In this document: in pieces, positions 19,336 through 32,348 of the stretch
How positions within the stretch are numbered: position 1 is the stretch's first letter
Layout: each line of letters opens with the position of its first letter
NCBI RefSeq assembly: GCF_003385775.1
Contig: NZ_QRDP01000004.1
Span: forward strand, 2,226,957 to 2,290,956
DNA: 64,000 nucleotides
Direction of reading: 5' to 3'
DNA from: Parasphingopyxis lamellibrachiae
Lineage (GTDB): Bacteria > Pseudomonadota > Alphaproteobacteria > Sphingomonadales > Sphingomonadaceae
The notes under the pieces: generated by a model
Told to the model about the DNA's origin: nothing
Databases searched by the model: none
Seen by the model: the letters and a program-made list of their open reading frames with translations, nothing else
Made by a program: the position numbers and the translations under genes

Positions 19336-19821
19336 CTATCCCGCACAACCGATCGCGGCGGCATCGATTGCGCTCGCCGCCCCGCGCAGCGTGTATGTGT
19401 CGACAAAGCGCCCTGCCCGGCCGGTGCGGGCTTCGATCCGCATCGAGCTGCCGTTGCGCATCGCAGCCACGATCGCGGTGTCGTCGCGGCTGTTTGCGGC
19501 CCAGGCATCGGGCCCGCGGCCAACCAGCTCGAACCGGCGCGATCCGATTGTCAGGACGGGCGTGCTGCCATCCTGCATTTCGCGGCGCAGTCGGAAATGA
19601 ACCTGCCCGCGCCGGTCCCGTTCCGGCCAGCTGCCGACCGAGGCAAAGGGTTCCCAATCGCCCCGCCGCTGGCGATCGGGCCGTGCGATGGCATAGCAGC
19701 GCGGCGTGTCCGGATCCCGAAACGCGCCCCAATTGCCGAACACTCCGAGCGAATCCCGGGCGAGGGCCGCGGTGGGCAAACACAGTGCGGCCAGCAGGAG
19801 CAGGGCGACGGGCGCCCTCAT
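19336..19821 (-). CDS. Exported protein of unknown function
   Basis: A 161-residue protein with a clear signal peptide (VALLLLAALCLPTAALA). The mature start DSLGVFGNWGAFRDPDTPRCYAI (given in parts: GVFGNWGAF, PRCYAIARP) loosely recalls invasion-associated-locus-B type proteins, with two cysteines (C64-like in PRCYA and the terminal GCAG) that could form a disulfide. Its start overlaps the stop of the histidine phosphatase gene by four bases, so the two are translationally coupled. Function is not predictable. Confidence 0.75.
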   Translation of the reverse strand: MRAPVALLLLAALCLPTAALARDSLGVFGNWGAFRDPDTPRCYAIARPDRQRRGDWEPFASVGSWPERDRRGQVHFRLRREMQDGSTPVLTIGSRRFELVGRGPDAWAANSRDDTAIVAAMRNGSSMRIEARTGRAGRFVDTYTLRGAASAIDAAAIGCAG

Positions 19822-20450
19822 GCGCGTTCCCCGCCGGTCCCCTCAACGACCAGCGTTTCCTTGCCGTTTTCGACCATCACGACCGAGCCTTGCGGCAGGC
19901 TCGGCGCAACCGGCGCGCCATAGCCCGGCAGCGACTCCAGCCCGAGAAGCACGCCGCGCAGTACGCGGCTCGATATTCCATGCATGATGACCAGTTTGTC
20001 GCCGGGCGTCTGGCCGTCCTCTTCGAACCAATGGGAGACGCGTCTTGCGATTTCTGGGTAAATCTCGCCGTCGGGCGCCGGTTTGAGAACGCGATGTTCG
20101 GAGTCGACCACCGGGCCGTGTTCGGCGATCACGTCGGCATAGTAACGGCCGCCCCATGTACCCATGCCGATTTCCACAAGCCTGTCATCATGTCGGGCAT
20201 CGTGCCAGTCGAGGCCGAGATGATCAGCGATGATCGCGAGCGTCTGCAGGGCGCGGCCCGCGCTCGACGACCATAAGGCGAGCTCCGGCTCCGGCCCGAG
20301 TCGATCGAGCAGCGCTGCGCCCATCGCGTCCGCCTGCGCAAATCCTGCGCGCGTGAGCGGCGTGTGGGCATGGTCTCCCTGTAACCGCGCCGCAGCGTTG
20401 AACACGGTTTCGCCATGGCGGGCGATAAAGAGACGACCGGGCCTGTTCAT
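19818..20450 (-). CDS. Histidine phosphatase family protein
   Basis: A 210-residue phosphoglycerate-mutase-like phosphatase. The catalytic RHGETVFN lies at the N-terminus; WSSSAGRALQTL, the acid/base region DDRLVEIGMGTWGG and the second histidine in IMHGISSRVLRG complete the site. The start is the ATG of MNRPGRLF. It belongs to branch 1 of the superfamily; candidates are a broad-specificity phosphatase or CobC-like enzyme, but no cobalamin genes are nearby. A distinct true gpmA occurs at 54.2-54.9 kb. Confidence 0.88.
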   Translation of the reverse strand: MNRPGRLFIARHGETVFNAAARLQGDHAHTPLTRAGFAQADAMGAALLDRLGPEPELALWSSSAGRALQTLAIIADHLGLDWHDARHDDRLVEIGMGTWGGRYYADVIAEHGPVVDSEHRVLKPAPDGEIYPEIARRVSHWFEEDGQTPGDKLVIMHGISSRVLRGVLLGLESLPGYGAPVAPSLPQGSVVMVENGKETLVVEGTGGERA

Positions 20451-20592
20451 CGCACGGCTGATCGCCAATTCACCACCCGAAAGCAACTGAAATCCGCCAT
20501 TTATCCTGTGTTCATGCAACTTTCTGCAACGCCATGCGCTGGTTCCCAAGCCCATGATCTTGGGGCCGTGTAAATGTGTAAGGAGTATTCGC

Positions 20593-21270
20593 ATGCGTAC
20601 CGTATTATTTTCCGCCATTCTGCTGTCCGGCATCTCAGCTCCGGCTCTGGCCCAATCCAACACGGATGCCTTCACGGGTTTTCGGCTCGAGGCCATAGGA
20701 GGCTATGACAGCACAAGCGCCGACAATGACGGCGATTTTTCACCCGGTACACAGGATCGTTTCGACGATGGCAGCGGCGAGGGCTTGGACGGCTTTCTCT
20801 ATGGTGCTGGCGTCGGCTATGATTTTGCGGTTGGCGGCGCCGTTTTGGGGATTGAAGGCGAAATTACCGATTCGACCGCCGGTGAAACCGACAATGGAGC
20901 ATTCGGCGCCGGCAGCCGGGCTTCGTTCGAAGCCGAGCGCGATCTGTATATCGGCGCGCGCGTCGGCGTTCCCCTGTCTTCGCAGGCCCTGCTCTATGCC
21001 AAGGGCGGATACACCAATGCCCGGTTCGGGCTCGACGCCGATGACGGCGCTGGGTTCAGCGAGGATTATTCTGCAACGCTGGATGGATTTCGGGTTGGCG
21101 CCGGTGTCGAATATCTTTTCGGCCGCAATGTCTATGGCAAGGTCGAATATCGCTATTCCAACTATAGCGATCTCGAGGTCGATGTTGCGGACACCAACAT
21201 CAATTTTGCTGATTTCGACGTCAATACGGACCGCCATCAGGTCGTAGCTGGGGTCGGTATCCGCTTCTAG
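20593..21270 (+). CDS. Outer-membrane beta-barrel protein (opacity/Omp25-like)
   Basis: A 225-residue protein with a signal peptide (LFSAILLSGISAPALAQ) and alternating aromatic/hydrophobic strands: FRLEAIGGYDS, FLYGAGVGYDFAVGG, LYIGARVGVPL, YGKVEYRYSNYSDL and a terminal VVAGVGIRF ending in phenylalanine. This is the pattern of eight-stranded outer-membrane barrels of the Omp25/OmpA-barrel type. The ATG follows AGGAG by seven bases. A small hairpin (CCCAAG/CTTGGG) lies in the 142-base upstream gap, which otherwise holds only the presumed promoter. Confidence 0.85.
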   Translation: MRTVLFSAILLSGISAPALAQSNTDAFTGFRLEAIGGYDSTSADNDGDFSPGTQDRFDDGSGEGLDGFLYGAGVGYDFAVGGAVLGIEGEITDSTAGETDNGAFGAGSRASFEAERDLYIGARVGVPLSSQALLYAKGGYTNARFGLDADDGAGFSEDYSATLDGFRVGAGVEYLFGRNVYGKVEYRYSNYSDLEVDVADTNINFADFDVNTDRHQVVAGVGIRF

Positions 21271-21308
21271 GCTCTGCTATCCACAGGAAAGTGCCAAAAA
21301 TGGGGGTC

Positions 21309-21333
21309 GGGGCCTTGCGTTCCGGCCCCTTTT
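21309..21333 (+). terminator. Rho-independent terminator after the barrel gene
   Basis: GGGGCC (21309-21314) pairs with GGCCCC (21324-21329) and is followed by four T residues, 39 bases after the stop. It insulates the barrel gene from dnaN. Confidence 0.65.
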
Positions 21334-21406
21334 CCTTGCCATGTAGAGGCTGAGAGGGCAGTACCCTTTTCCCAAATAATGATGACGCCGTGTGCAGGGG
21401 AATACG

Positions 21407-22519
21407 ATGAAAGCGACGATTGAACGGGCAGTGCTTTTGAAGAGCCTGGGCCATGTGCAATCGGTGGTCGAGCGCCGCAACACCATTCCGATTCTGTCCA
21501 ATGTCCTTATCGAGGCGGTCGAAGGCGGCGGGATCAAGCTGATGGCAACCGATCTCGATCTGCAGATCGTGGAGACGGTCGAGGCGCAGGTGGAGCAGGC
21601 CGGGGCGACAACCGTATCGGCGCACACCCTGTTCGATATTGTCCGCAAACTTCCTGAAGGTAGCCAGGTTTCGCTTGAAGCAGCGGAAGGCAAGATGGCC
21701 GTCAACGCAGGCCGGGCGCGCTTCAATCTCTCGACGCTGCCGCGCGACGACTTCCCGGTGATTGCCGAGGGCGATCTGCCGACGGTTTTCGAAATTCCCG
21801 CTGCAACCCTGCGGGAAATCGTCGACAAGACGCGCTTTGCCATCTCCACCGAAGAAACCCGCTATTATCTGAACGGGATATTTTTCCATGTAACCGATGA
21901 CGATCAGCCGGTGCTTAAGGCTGCTGCGACGGACGGCCACCGCCTGGCGCGATTCACCCTGCCGCGCCCCGACGGGGCAGAGGGCATGCCGGACGTTATC
22001 ATCCCGCGCAAATGCATTGCCGAGCTTCGCAAGATGCTGGACGAGCTGGACGGAACGGTTGAAATTGCATTGTCGGACAGCAAAGTCCGCTTCGGGCTGG
22101 GAACGGCCGTGATGACTTCCAAGCTGATCGACGGAACCTTCCCCGATTATAACCGTGTGATCCCGACCGGGAACGACAAGCTTCTCAAGATCGATCCGCG
22201 CTCGTTCGAGGAAGGCGTCGACCGCGTTGCGACCATCGCGACCGAAAAGACCCGTGCGGTGAAGATGGCGCTCGATACGGACAAGATCACACTGTCCGTG
22301 ACCTCGCCTGAAAATGGCACGGCATCGGAAGAGGTCGCCGGCCAATATGGCTCGGATGGCTTCGAGATCGGTTTCAATGCCCGCTACCTGCTCGACATAT
22401 TGGGCCAGGTTCAGGGCGATGCGATCGAAGTGCATCTCGCCGATGCCGCCGCACCGACCCTGATTCGCGAGAATGACAAGGCAAGCGCGCTTTATGTGCT
22501 GATGCCGATGCGGGTGTGA
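21407..22519 (+). CDS. dnaN: DNA polymerase III beta sliding clamp
   Basis: A 370-residue clamp that tethers DNA polymerase III and other partners to DNA. The N-terminus MKATIERAVLLKSLGHVQSV, the middle FPVIAEGDL and the terminal ALYVLMPMRV are characteristic. Length fits three clamp subdomains. The ATG used is five codons inside a longer GTG frame and is preceded by AGGGGAA. recF starts 33 bases later, and gyrB lies beyond one extra gene, a replication-gene cluster without dnaA in this window. Confidence 0.95.
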   Translation: MKATIERAVLLKSLGHVQSVVERRNTIPILSNVLIEAVEGGGIKLMATDLDLQIVETVEAQVEQAGATTVSAHTLFDIVRKLPEGSQVSLEAAEGKMAVNAGRARFNLSTLPRDDFPVIAEGDLPTVFEIPAATLREIVDKTRFAISTEETRYYLNGIFFHVTDDDQPVLKAAATDGHRLARFTLPRPDGAEGMPDVIIPRKCIAELRKMLDELDGTVEIALSDSKVRFGLGTAVMTSKLIDGTFPDYNRVIPTGNDKLLKIDPRSFEEGVDRVATIATEKTRAVKMALDTDKITLSVTSPENGTASEEVAGQYGSDGFEIGFNARYLLDILGQVQGDAIEVHLADAAAPTLIRENDKASALYVLMPMRV

Positions 22520-22552
22520 GCTTTTAGCGAGTTGCCCCTATAGAGGCGGCAG

Positions 22553-23644
22553 ATGACACTCCGCCGCCTTTCTCTCACCGATTTTCGTTCCTATGAAACG
22601 GCGCTGATCGAACCCGGTCCGGGCTTTGTCGTGCTGACCGGCGAGAATGGGGCGGGCAAGACCAATATTCTGGAAGCCGTATCATTGCTGACGCCGGGGC
22701 GCGGGCTCAGGCGCGCCCGACTTTCCGAAATGGCGCGGCAGGGCGGCCCGGGGGGCTTTTCAATTTCCGCCATACTCGAAACGCCGGGTGGCGATGTCGA
22801 TCTGGGAACCGGGACCCTGCCAGGCGCGCCCGACCGCCGCCGGGTGCGGATCAACGGCGCGGCGGCCTCGGCGACGGCTCTCACTGAATGGTTGTCTATC
22901 CTCTGGCTGACTCCGGCGATGGACCGGCTGTTCGCCGACGCGCCGGGCGGCAGACGGGCCTTTCTCGACCGGCTGGCGCTGGCGCTCGAGCCGGCACACG
23001 CCCATCATGCTTCGCGCTATGAGGCCGCGATGCGGGCGCGCAACCGTTTGCTTGGGGACGAGGCGCCGCTGGATACCGAATGGTGCGCAGCGCTGGAACT
23101 GCAGATGGCCGAGCATGGCGGCGCGCTGGCAGCGGCGCGAGAACGGACGATAGACGCGCTGAATGCCCGGCTGGCCGATCAACCGGACGGGCCTTTCGCC
23201 AAGGCGTATCTGGCGCTTCACGGCTGGGAAGCCGATGGCGATCTTGGCGCTGCCCTTGCCCAGGGCCGGGATCGCGACCGGGCCGCGGGCCGCTCGCTCA
23301 CCGGGCCGCACCGCAGCGATCTCGCCGTCACCCATCTCGGCAAGGGTCAGGCGGCGGATCGCTGCTCCACAGGCGAGCAGAAGGCGCTGCTACTCGCCAT
23401 CGTCCTTGGCCATGCGGACCTTGTGGCCGAGCGCGCGGGGCGCCGTCCGCTGATCCTGCTGGACGAGGTCGCCGCCCATATCGATCCGGTCCGCCGGTCC
23501 GCCCTGTTTGAGCGACTCGCGCTCAGCGGCGGGCAGGTCTGGATGACGGGAACGGAGTCGGCTCTGTTCGACGCGATTTCGGACAAAGTCACGAGACTTG
23601 ACATAAATACGACTAATGTCGGAAGCGTTGTCATTCAAGTTTGA
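22553..23644 (+). CDS. recF: DNA repair/recombination ATPase RecF
   Basis: A 363-residue SMC-like ABC ATPase that loads RecA at gapped DNA with RecO and RecR. The N-terminal LTDFRSYE, Walker [14 protein letters not shown], signature region [11 protein letters not shown] and Walker [14 protein letters not shown] are all intact. It is downstream of dnaN in the same direction. Its end overlaps a possible TTG start of the next gene, but that gene's real start is judged to be the ATG 36 bases on. Confidence 0.94.
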   Translation: MTLRRLSLTDFRSYETALIEPGPGFVVLTGENGAGKTNILEAVSLLTPGRGLRRARLSEMARQGGPGGFSISAILETPGGDVDLGTGTLPGAPDRRRVRINGAAASATALTEWLSILWLTPAMDRLFADAPGGRRAFLDRLALALEPAHAHHASRYEAAMRARNRLLGDEAPLDTEWCAALELQMAEHGGALAAARERTIDALNARLADQPDGPFAKAYLALHGWEADGDLGAALAQGRDRDRAAGRSLTGPHRSDLAVTHLGKGQAADRCSTGEQKALLLAIVLGHADLVAERAGRRPLILLDEVAAHIDPVRRSALFERLALSGGQVWMTGTESALFDAISDKVTRLDINTTNVGSVVIQV

Positions 23645-23679
23645 CAGCGCAGATAGGCGCTCTGGTCGTGGAGATAGGC

Positions 23680-27905
<4,226 letters not shown>

Positions 27906-27909
<4 letters not shown>

Positions 27910-28781
27910 GTCGCAATCTCCTCCCGTCCGCCGCTTGCAGAGGGAGCACGCGCCGTGATGACCCAGCAGGCGGCTGTGAAATTGACCGTCTCCCCGACAA
28001 TGTAGCGATCGAAAGCCGGGCGGACGGCCGCCAACATCTTTTCACGCTCGTCTTTCCCGGCTCCTTTCAGGGCTGCGCCAAGCGGTCCCATCTCGGACAC
28101 ATAGGTGTCGAGTTGGGCCGCCGGGAACGCGCAGTAGAAATCGACCGGCTCAAGGTGCGGCGCTGTCCAGCCGGTCGCGTCCAATATCCCGCGCACATAG
28201 GGGGCCTCGGCAAAGCCGAACTGGCCCGATTTATTGGGCCGAAACGCCGGTAGATCGATCAGCGGCGCGGCCGCCTGCACGGCCTCTGTCATGAACGGAT
28301 TCTGGTCGGGACTGCGCCAGGCGATCAGGGTCAACCGGCCGCCGGGTCGCATCGCGCGGCGTAAATTCAGGAAAGCGGCAACCGGATCGGCGAAGAACAT
28401 TATGCCGAAGCGGGAGACAATTGCATCGGCGTCGTTGCCGGAGAAATGATGGTCCTGCGCATTCGCGCACAGAAATTTGGTGTCCAGGCCCTCGCGTCCG
28501 GCGCGTTCACGTGCCGCCGCGATCAGCGGGGCCGATATATCGACACCCGTGCAGCGCGCGCCCGGTCCCAGTCGCCGGGCCAGCGCGAGCGTGGTTGCCC
28601 CTCCGCCGCAGCCAATGTCGAACAGGCGTTCCGGCCCGTGTGCCGCAACCTCTTCCGTCAGCTTTTTCTCGATTGGCTCGAAAATCCTATCGAGCAGTAC
28701 CTGCTGGTCGACCCAAGTCTGTCCAACGGCTCCGTTCCAGTCGATTCCGCCATCGGTTTGGGTCGATTGCGCGTCTTGCAT
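27906..28781 (-). CDS. Class I SAM-dependent methyltransferase
   Basis: A 291-residue cytoplasmic methyltransferase. The SAM-binding motif I, FDIGCGGGATTLALA, begins near residue 54; DISAPLIAAARERA and the post-motif MRPGGRLTLIAWR follow. AGGGAGA lies eight bases before the chosen ATG. The substrate is unknown; relatives include ubiquinone/menaquinone-like and small-molecule methyltransferases. It is the first gene of a two-gene operon with DUF2938, divergent from a MerR regulator with a shared SoxR-box-like operator. Confidence 0.85.
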
Positions 28782-28828
28782 AAATTGTCTCCCTGCTTGC
28801 ATCTCATGTCTGAAAATCGCACCATGCC

Positions 28829-28851
28829 ACTTCAAGTCGACTTGAGGTCAA
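28829..28851. promoter_or_regulatory. SoxR-box-like MerR operator with long-spacer promoter
   Basis: An inverted repeat ACTTCAAGTCGACTTGAGGT (one mismatch per arm end) lies in the divergent gap. It resembles the SoxR consensus, two CCTCAAGT half-sites. On the minus strand TTGACC overlaps its edge as a -35 box, and a weak CATGGT follows after 19 bases, the long spacing typical of MerR-family-activated promoters. It should control the methyltransferase-DUF2938 operon, with the regulator autoregulated. Confidence 0.65.
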
Positions 28852-28853
28852 GC

Positions 28854-29357
28854 ATGAAAGCACTGGATATTTCCGAGGTGGCAAAACGATCGGGCGTACC
28901 GGCCTCGGCGCTGCGTCACTACGAGGAAAAGGGGCTTATCGAATCGATTGGCAGGCGGGGCCTGCGGCGAATATTCGAACCGGTGGTTCTCGATCAGCTG
29001 GCGCTGGTTGCGCTGGGCCGCGCTGCGGGCTTTTCACTGGATGAGATTGCCCGGATGTTCGGCGTGGACGGCCGGCCGAAAATCGATCGCGCCATGCTGG
29101 CCGCGAAGGCCGCAGATCTTGATGCGACGATCCGCAAGCTGGAAGCGATGCGCGACGGGCTGCGCCACGCGGCGGCCTGCCCCGCGCCGAGCCATATGGA
29201 ATGCCCTAAATTCCGTCGGTATTTGCGCGTGGCCGCCGCCGGCGCCCATGGCGGCCGCAAGCGGGACAGGCTGGCGGCCCCCTTTAGTTCGGGTACCGGC
29301 AACAGCCTTTCACATGATCGTTCACCACGCCGGCCGCCTGTAGATAGGCGTAGATGA
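28854..29357 (+). CDS. MerR family regulator, SoxR-like
   Basis: A 167-residue regulator. The N-terminal winged helix DISEVAKRSGVPASALRHYEEKG is close to SoxR, followed by the dimerisation helix (about 80-108). SoxR's four-cysteine iron-sulfur loop is absent. Instead there is ACPAPSHMECP, with two cysteines and a histidine that might bind a metal or act as a thiol switch. GAGG six bases upstream supports this ATG; a start at 28824 would bury the operator in the gene. The arginine-rich tail overlaps the convergent tag gene by 74 bases and may be dispensable. Confidence 0.82.
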   Translation: MKALDISEVAKRSGVPASALRHYEEKGLIESIGRRGLRRIFEPVVLDQLALVALGRAAGFSLDEIARMFGVDGRPKIDRAMLAAKAADLDATIRKLEAMRDGLRHAAACPAPSHMECPKFRRYLRVAAAGAHGGRKRDRLAAPFSSGTGNSLSHDRSPRRPPVDRRR

Positions 29358-29868
29358 TCGTCGAGCCGACAAAGCTCATGCCGCGTTTTTTGAGTGCCTC
29401 CGATATCGTGTCGGAAAGCGTTGTCGAGGCAGGGACGTCGGCGAAGTTTTGCGGACGATTGACGATGGGTTCGCCGTCGACATGGCTCCAGAGCCAGCTG
29501 TCGAAGCTGCCAAACTCCTCCTGCATCGCGATAAAGGCGATGGCGTTTTTACGCGCCGACCGGATTTTCAGCCGGTTGCGGATGATGCGCTCATCCTCGC
29601 GCAGGGCTTCCAGTTCCTCATCCGTCATCGCTGCGACGCGCTCGATATCGAAACCGTGAAAGGCCCGGCGATAGCCATCGCGCTTCTTGAGCACCGTTTC
29701 CCAGCTCAGCCCGGCCTGCGCGCCTTCGAGGATCAGCATTTCGAACAGCTGGCGATCGTCATGGACGGGGATGCCCCAATCGGTGTCGTGATAATCGCCG
29801 TAAAACTCCTTGCCCGGCTGGCCACCGAAACAGCGTTTCCTGCCATCGCTGCCGAGCGTCAGATCCAT
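29284..29868 (-). CDS. tag: DNA-3-methyladenine glycosylase I
   Basis: A 194-residue base-excision repair enzyme removing 3-methyladenine. RCFGGQPGKEFYGDYHDTDWG (in parts: YHDTDWGIPVHDD) at the N-terminus, FEMLILEGAQAGLSWETVLKKR in the helix-hairpin-helix region, and the C-terminal MSFVGSTIIYAYLQAAGVVNDH are typical. Zinc ligands expected at C and H positions are present (RCFG, and NDHVKGCCRY). The start is the ATG ten bases after the upstream HhH gene, so tag is the last gene of that leftward run. Confidence 0.93.
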   Translation of the reverse strand: MDLTLGSDGRKRCFGGQPGKEFYGDYHDTDWGIPVHDDRQLFEMLILEGAQAGLSWETVLKKRDGYRRAFHGFDIERVAAMTDEELEALREDERIIRNRLKIRSARKNAIAFIAMQEEFGSFDSWLWSHVDGEPIVNRPQNFADVPASTTLSDTISEALKKRGMSFVGSTIIYAYLQAAGVVNDHVKGCCRYPN

Positions 29869-29878
29869 ATGCCGCAGC

Positions 29879-30385
29879 TTAGCCGAGCTTGCCGAATTTC
29901 GCTTCGAACGCCTCGACATTGCCCTCGGCGAGCAGAACGGCCTGCTCCACCCAGCGATCGCGTTCGATGCGCTGGGCGAATGTACCGCCCAGCCTGGCGC
30001 CCACGGTTTCGATATCGCCTGCCGTCCAGCCTGCTATCTGTTCGAAACGCTTGACGCCCATTTCCGCCAGGCCTGCGGATGCCTTGGGGCCAAGGCCCTT
30101 GATCTGGGTCAGCGTGTCGCCTGCACCGCCGCCGGAGATGCTCGCCCCGCTGCCGCTGCCGTCTTTGGACTCGCCGACCATCTCGGTATCGCCCGGGAAG
30201 TCGGGGTTGACTTCAACGCCGGTAAATTCGCCCACCACATCTTCGACCGCGGCCGCCAGCCCGTCGCTAACGCCATCGTCGCCGACTGCGCCTTCCTGCG
30301 CGCCGCCGCGTGTTCTCAGCAGAACGACGAAAACGATAACCGCCACGATGGCGATGAAAATATAGATCAGCAGATTCTCAGGCAT
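29879..30385 (-). CDS. Membrane-anchored helix-hairpin-helix protein (copy 1)
   Basis: A 168-residue protein with one N-terminal membrane helix (LLIYIFIAIVAVIVFVVLL), an acidic/glycine-rich linker to about 90, and a C-terminal HhH-type domain starting TQIKGLGPKASAGLAEMGV and continuing FEQIAGWTAGDIETVG. The domain is clearly paralogous to that of the gene 2 kb upstream (shared IKGxGPK, QIAxW, RDRWVxQAxxLA, AFExxFGK). Such domains bind DNA or other proteins; no nuclease residues are seen. GGAG precedes the ATG. It lies between the VWA gene and tag. Confidence 0.78.
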   Translation of the reverse strand: MPENLLIYIFIAIVAVIVFVVLLRTRGGAQEGAVGDDGVSDGLAAAVEDVVGEFTGVEVNPDFPGDTEMVGESKDGSGSGASISGGGAGDTLTQIKGLGPKASAGLAEMGVKRFEQIAGWTAGDIETVGARLGGTFAQRIERDRWVEQAVLLAEGNVEAFEAKFGKLG

Positions 30386-30476
30386 GGAGGACTCCGAAAG
30401 CTTGGGTTTCGGGCTGGCCTATGCCGGGGGTGGACGGCCCATGCAAGGCTGCACGGGCCGTCCTGTCGGAGCGGGG

Positions 30477-32255
30477 CTAGTTCTTCGAGCCCTCGCTGGT
30501 CCCGCCGGGTGCTGTGCGCGCCTCGGCAAGCTCTGTCAGTTCGACGAATTCGCGTCGCCAATAGTCGCTATTGTTGCCGCTTGCTTGGGCGAGCCGGCGA
30601 ATATCGGCAAAGCTGAATTCTCCCAGATAGGTGTCGCCGCGCAGGCGCTGCCCAAAGGCCGCAACGGCGGCAACGAACGCCATGTCGCCGCGCGGGTTTC
30701 GTGCTGTGCCAACCAGGCTGGCGCTTACGGGCTGCTCGATCAGCCGCGATTCGGCTTCGCCGGGCAGCTTGTAGCGCAGCCGGAGATGGGCAAGTTCCGC
30801 GCCCAGATCGCCGCGTTCGGCCGTCCGGTTTGCGGCATAGCGCCGCTCGGGCAGCCAGCCGCGCGATCCCGTGGGAACCACTTCGTAAAGCGCTGTTACC
30901 TGATGGCCTGCGCCGATTTCCCCGGCATCCACCGTGTCATTGTCGAAATCTTCTTCGGCAAGCAGACGGTTCTCGTAACCGATCAGGCGATATTCACTGA
31001 CATGGGCCGGATTGAACTCGATCTGGATCTTCACGTCCGAGGCGATGGTGAAGAGCGTCGAAGAAAGCTCCTGTACCAGCGCACGGTGGGCCTCCATCGC
31101 GCTGTCGATATAGGCGTAATTGCCGTTTCCGTGATCGGCGATCTGCTCCATCATTGCTTCATTGTAATTGCCAGTGCCGTAGCCGAGCGTGGTGAGCGAG
31201 ATGCCGGCCTCGCGCTCGCGTTCTACCATCTCGATCAATTGCTCGCGATTGGTGGTGCCGACATTGAAGTCACCATCCGTGGCCAGGATGATGCGGTTGA
31301 TACCGCCATCGATCATGTTGGCGCGGGCCGCGTCATAGGCGAGGCTGATACCCGCCGCGCCGGCCGTCGATCCGCCCGAACGCAGTTCGCCCAGCGAGGC
31401 GATGATCTCGTCGTGGTCGCTGGAGCCGGTAAGGATCGTCTTGGTCGATCCGGCATAGGTGACAATCGAAACCCGGTCGCGCGGGTTCAGCTGTTCCGCC
31501 ATCATCGCCATCGAGCATTGCACGAGCGGCAACTTGTCGCGGCTGTGCATCGAGCCCGACACGTCGACGAGGAAGACGAGGTTGGCCGCAGGCCGTTCGC
31601 TCCGTTCGATATCGTAACCGCGCAGGCCGATACGCAGAAGCCGCGTATTGGCGTTCCACGGCGTGGTCGCCATGTCGGTCGTGACGCTGAACGGCTGGGT
31701 ACGATCGCGCGGGCGATCATAATCGTAGCGGAAATAGTTGAGCATTTCCTCGGTGCGGACCGCCGCGCGCGGCGGCGTGCCGCCCTGGTTCAGGAAGCGG
31801 CGGACATTGGCATAGCTGCCTGTGTCAACATCGACGGCAAAGGTCGAAACCGGGGTCTCGGCCACGGCCATGATGCTGGCGACGGCTTCGCCCGCATATT
31901 GCTCGCGATTCTGCGGGGGCTGCGCATAGCCGCTGACCACGCCAGACGCGATGCGTCCGCGGCCGACGGCATCGGCGACTGCCTGCTCGGCTGCAACGGG
32001 AGCGGGTGGCGGCGGGGATGGCATCGGGGGCGGAGGAGGGGGAGGAGGAGCAACACCCGTGGGCGCGCTCTGGACGCTCGATGGCCGATAGCGGCGGCGA
32101 TCATATTCATCATTGTCCATGGCCAGAAACGGCGCACAGATCTGATCGGCCGTAGCAGGCGTCATGGGCCGCTGTGTGGCCTGGCCCGGTTGTACCGAAT
32201 AGACAAGCCCGGTCAGAACGAGCGCCGCCATCGGCGCAAATGCAAATAGCCGCAT
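30477..32255 (-). CDS. VWA domain protein (YfbK-like)
   Basis: A 592-residue exported protein with a signal-like N-terminus, a polyproline stretch (about 70-85), an N-terminal von Willebrand factor domain extension (PVSTFAVDVDTGSYANVRRFLN) and a VWA domain whose MIDAS is DVSGSMHS (231-238), followed by TDGDFNVGTT. The C-terminal region resembles DUF3520. Family members such as YfbK are of unknown function; metal-dependent protein binding in the envelope is expected. GGGGAG precedes the ATG. It is flanked by two paralogous HhH genes. Confidence 0.88.
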   Translation of the reverse strand: MRLFAFAPMAALVLTGLVYSVQPGQATQRPMTPATADQICAPFLAMDNDEYDRRRYRPSSVQSAPTGVAPPPPPPPPMPSPPPPAPVAAEQAVADAVGRGRIASGVVSGYAQPPQNREQYAGEAVASIMAVAETPVSTFAVDVDTGSYANVRRFLNQGGTPPRAAVRTEEMLNYFRYDYDRPRDRTQPFSVTTDMATTPWNANTRLLRIGLRGYDIERSERPAANLVFLVDVSGSMHSRDKLPLVQCSMAMMAEQLNPRDRVSIVTYAGSTKTILTGSSDHDEIIASLGELRSGGSTAGAAGISLAYDAARANMIDGGINRIILATDGDFNVGTTNREQLIEMVEREREAGISLTTLGYGTGNYNEAMMEQIADHGNGNYAYIDSAMEAHRALVQELSSTLFTIASDVKIQIEFNPAHVSEYRLIGYENRLLAEEDFDNDTVDAGEIGAGHQVTALYEVVPTGSRGWLPERRYAANRTAERGDLGAELAHLRLRYKLPGEAESRLIEQPVSASLVGTARNPRGDMAFVAAVAAFGQRLRGDTYLGEFSFADIRRLAQASGNNSDYWRREFVELTELAEARTAPGGTSEGSKN

Positions 32256-32348
32256 TGGAAATCTCCCCTCAGCTGCCGACCCAATGTAACAGTATCACAT
32301 CATCCCCTGAACCGGAGCTTAATGTCTTTTGTCAGCCTTTGGGGTAAC

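Noticed and set aside
30384-32249. Long plus-strand open frame of about 620 codons opposite the VWA gene
   Set aside because: It is the antisense shadow of the VWA gene, has no recognisable domains, and is rich in His/Arg/Gly as expected for the complement of a GC-rich coding sequence.
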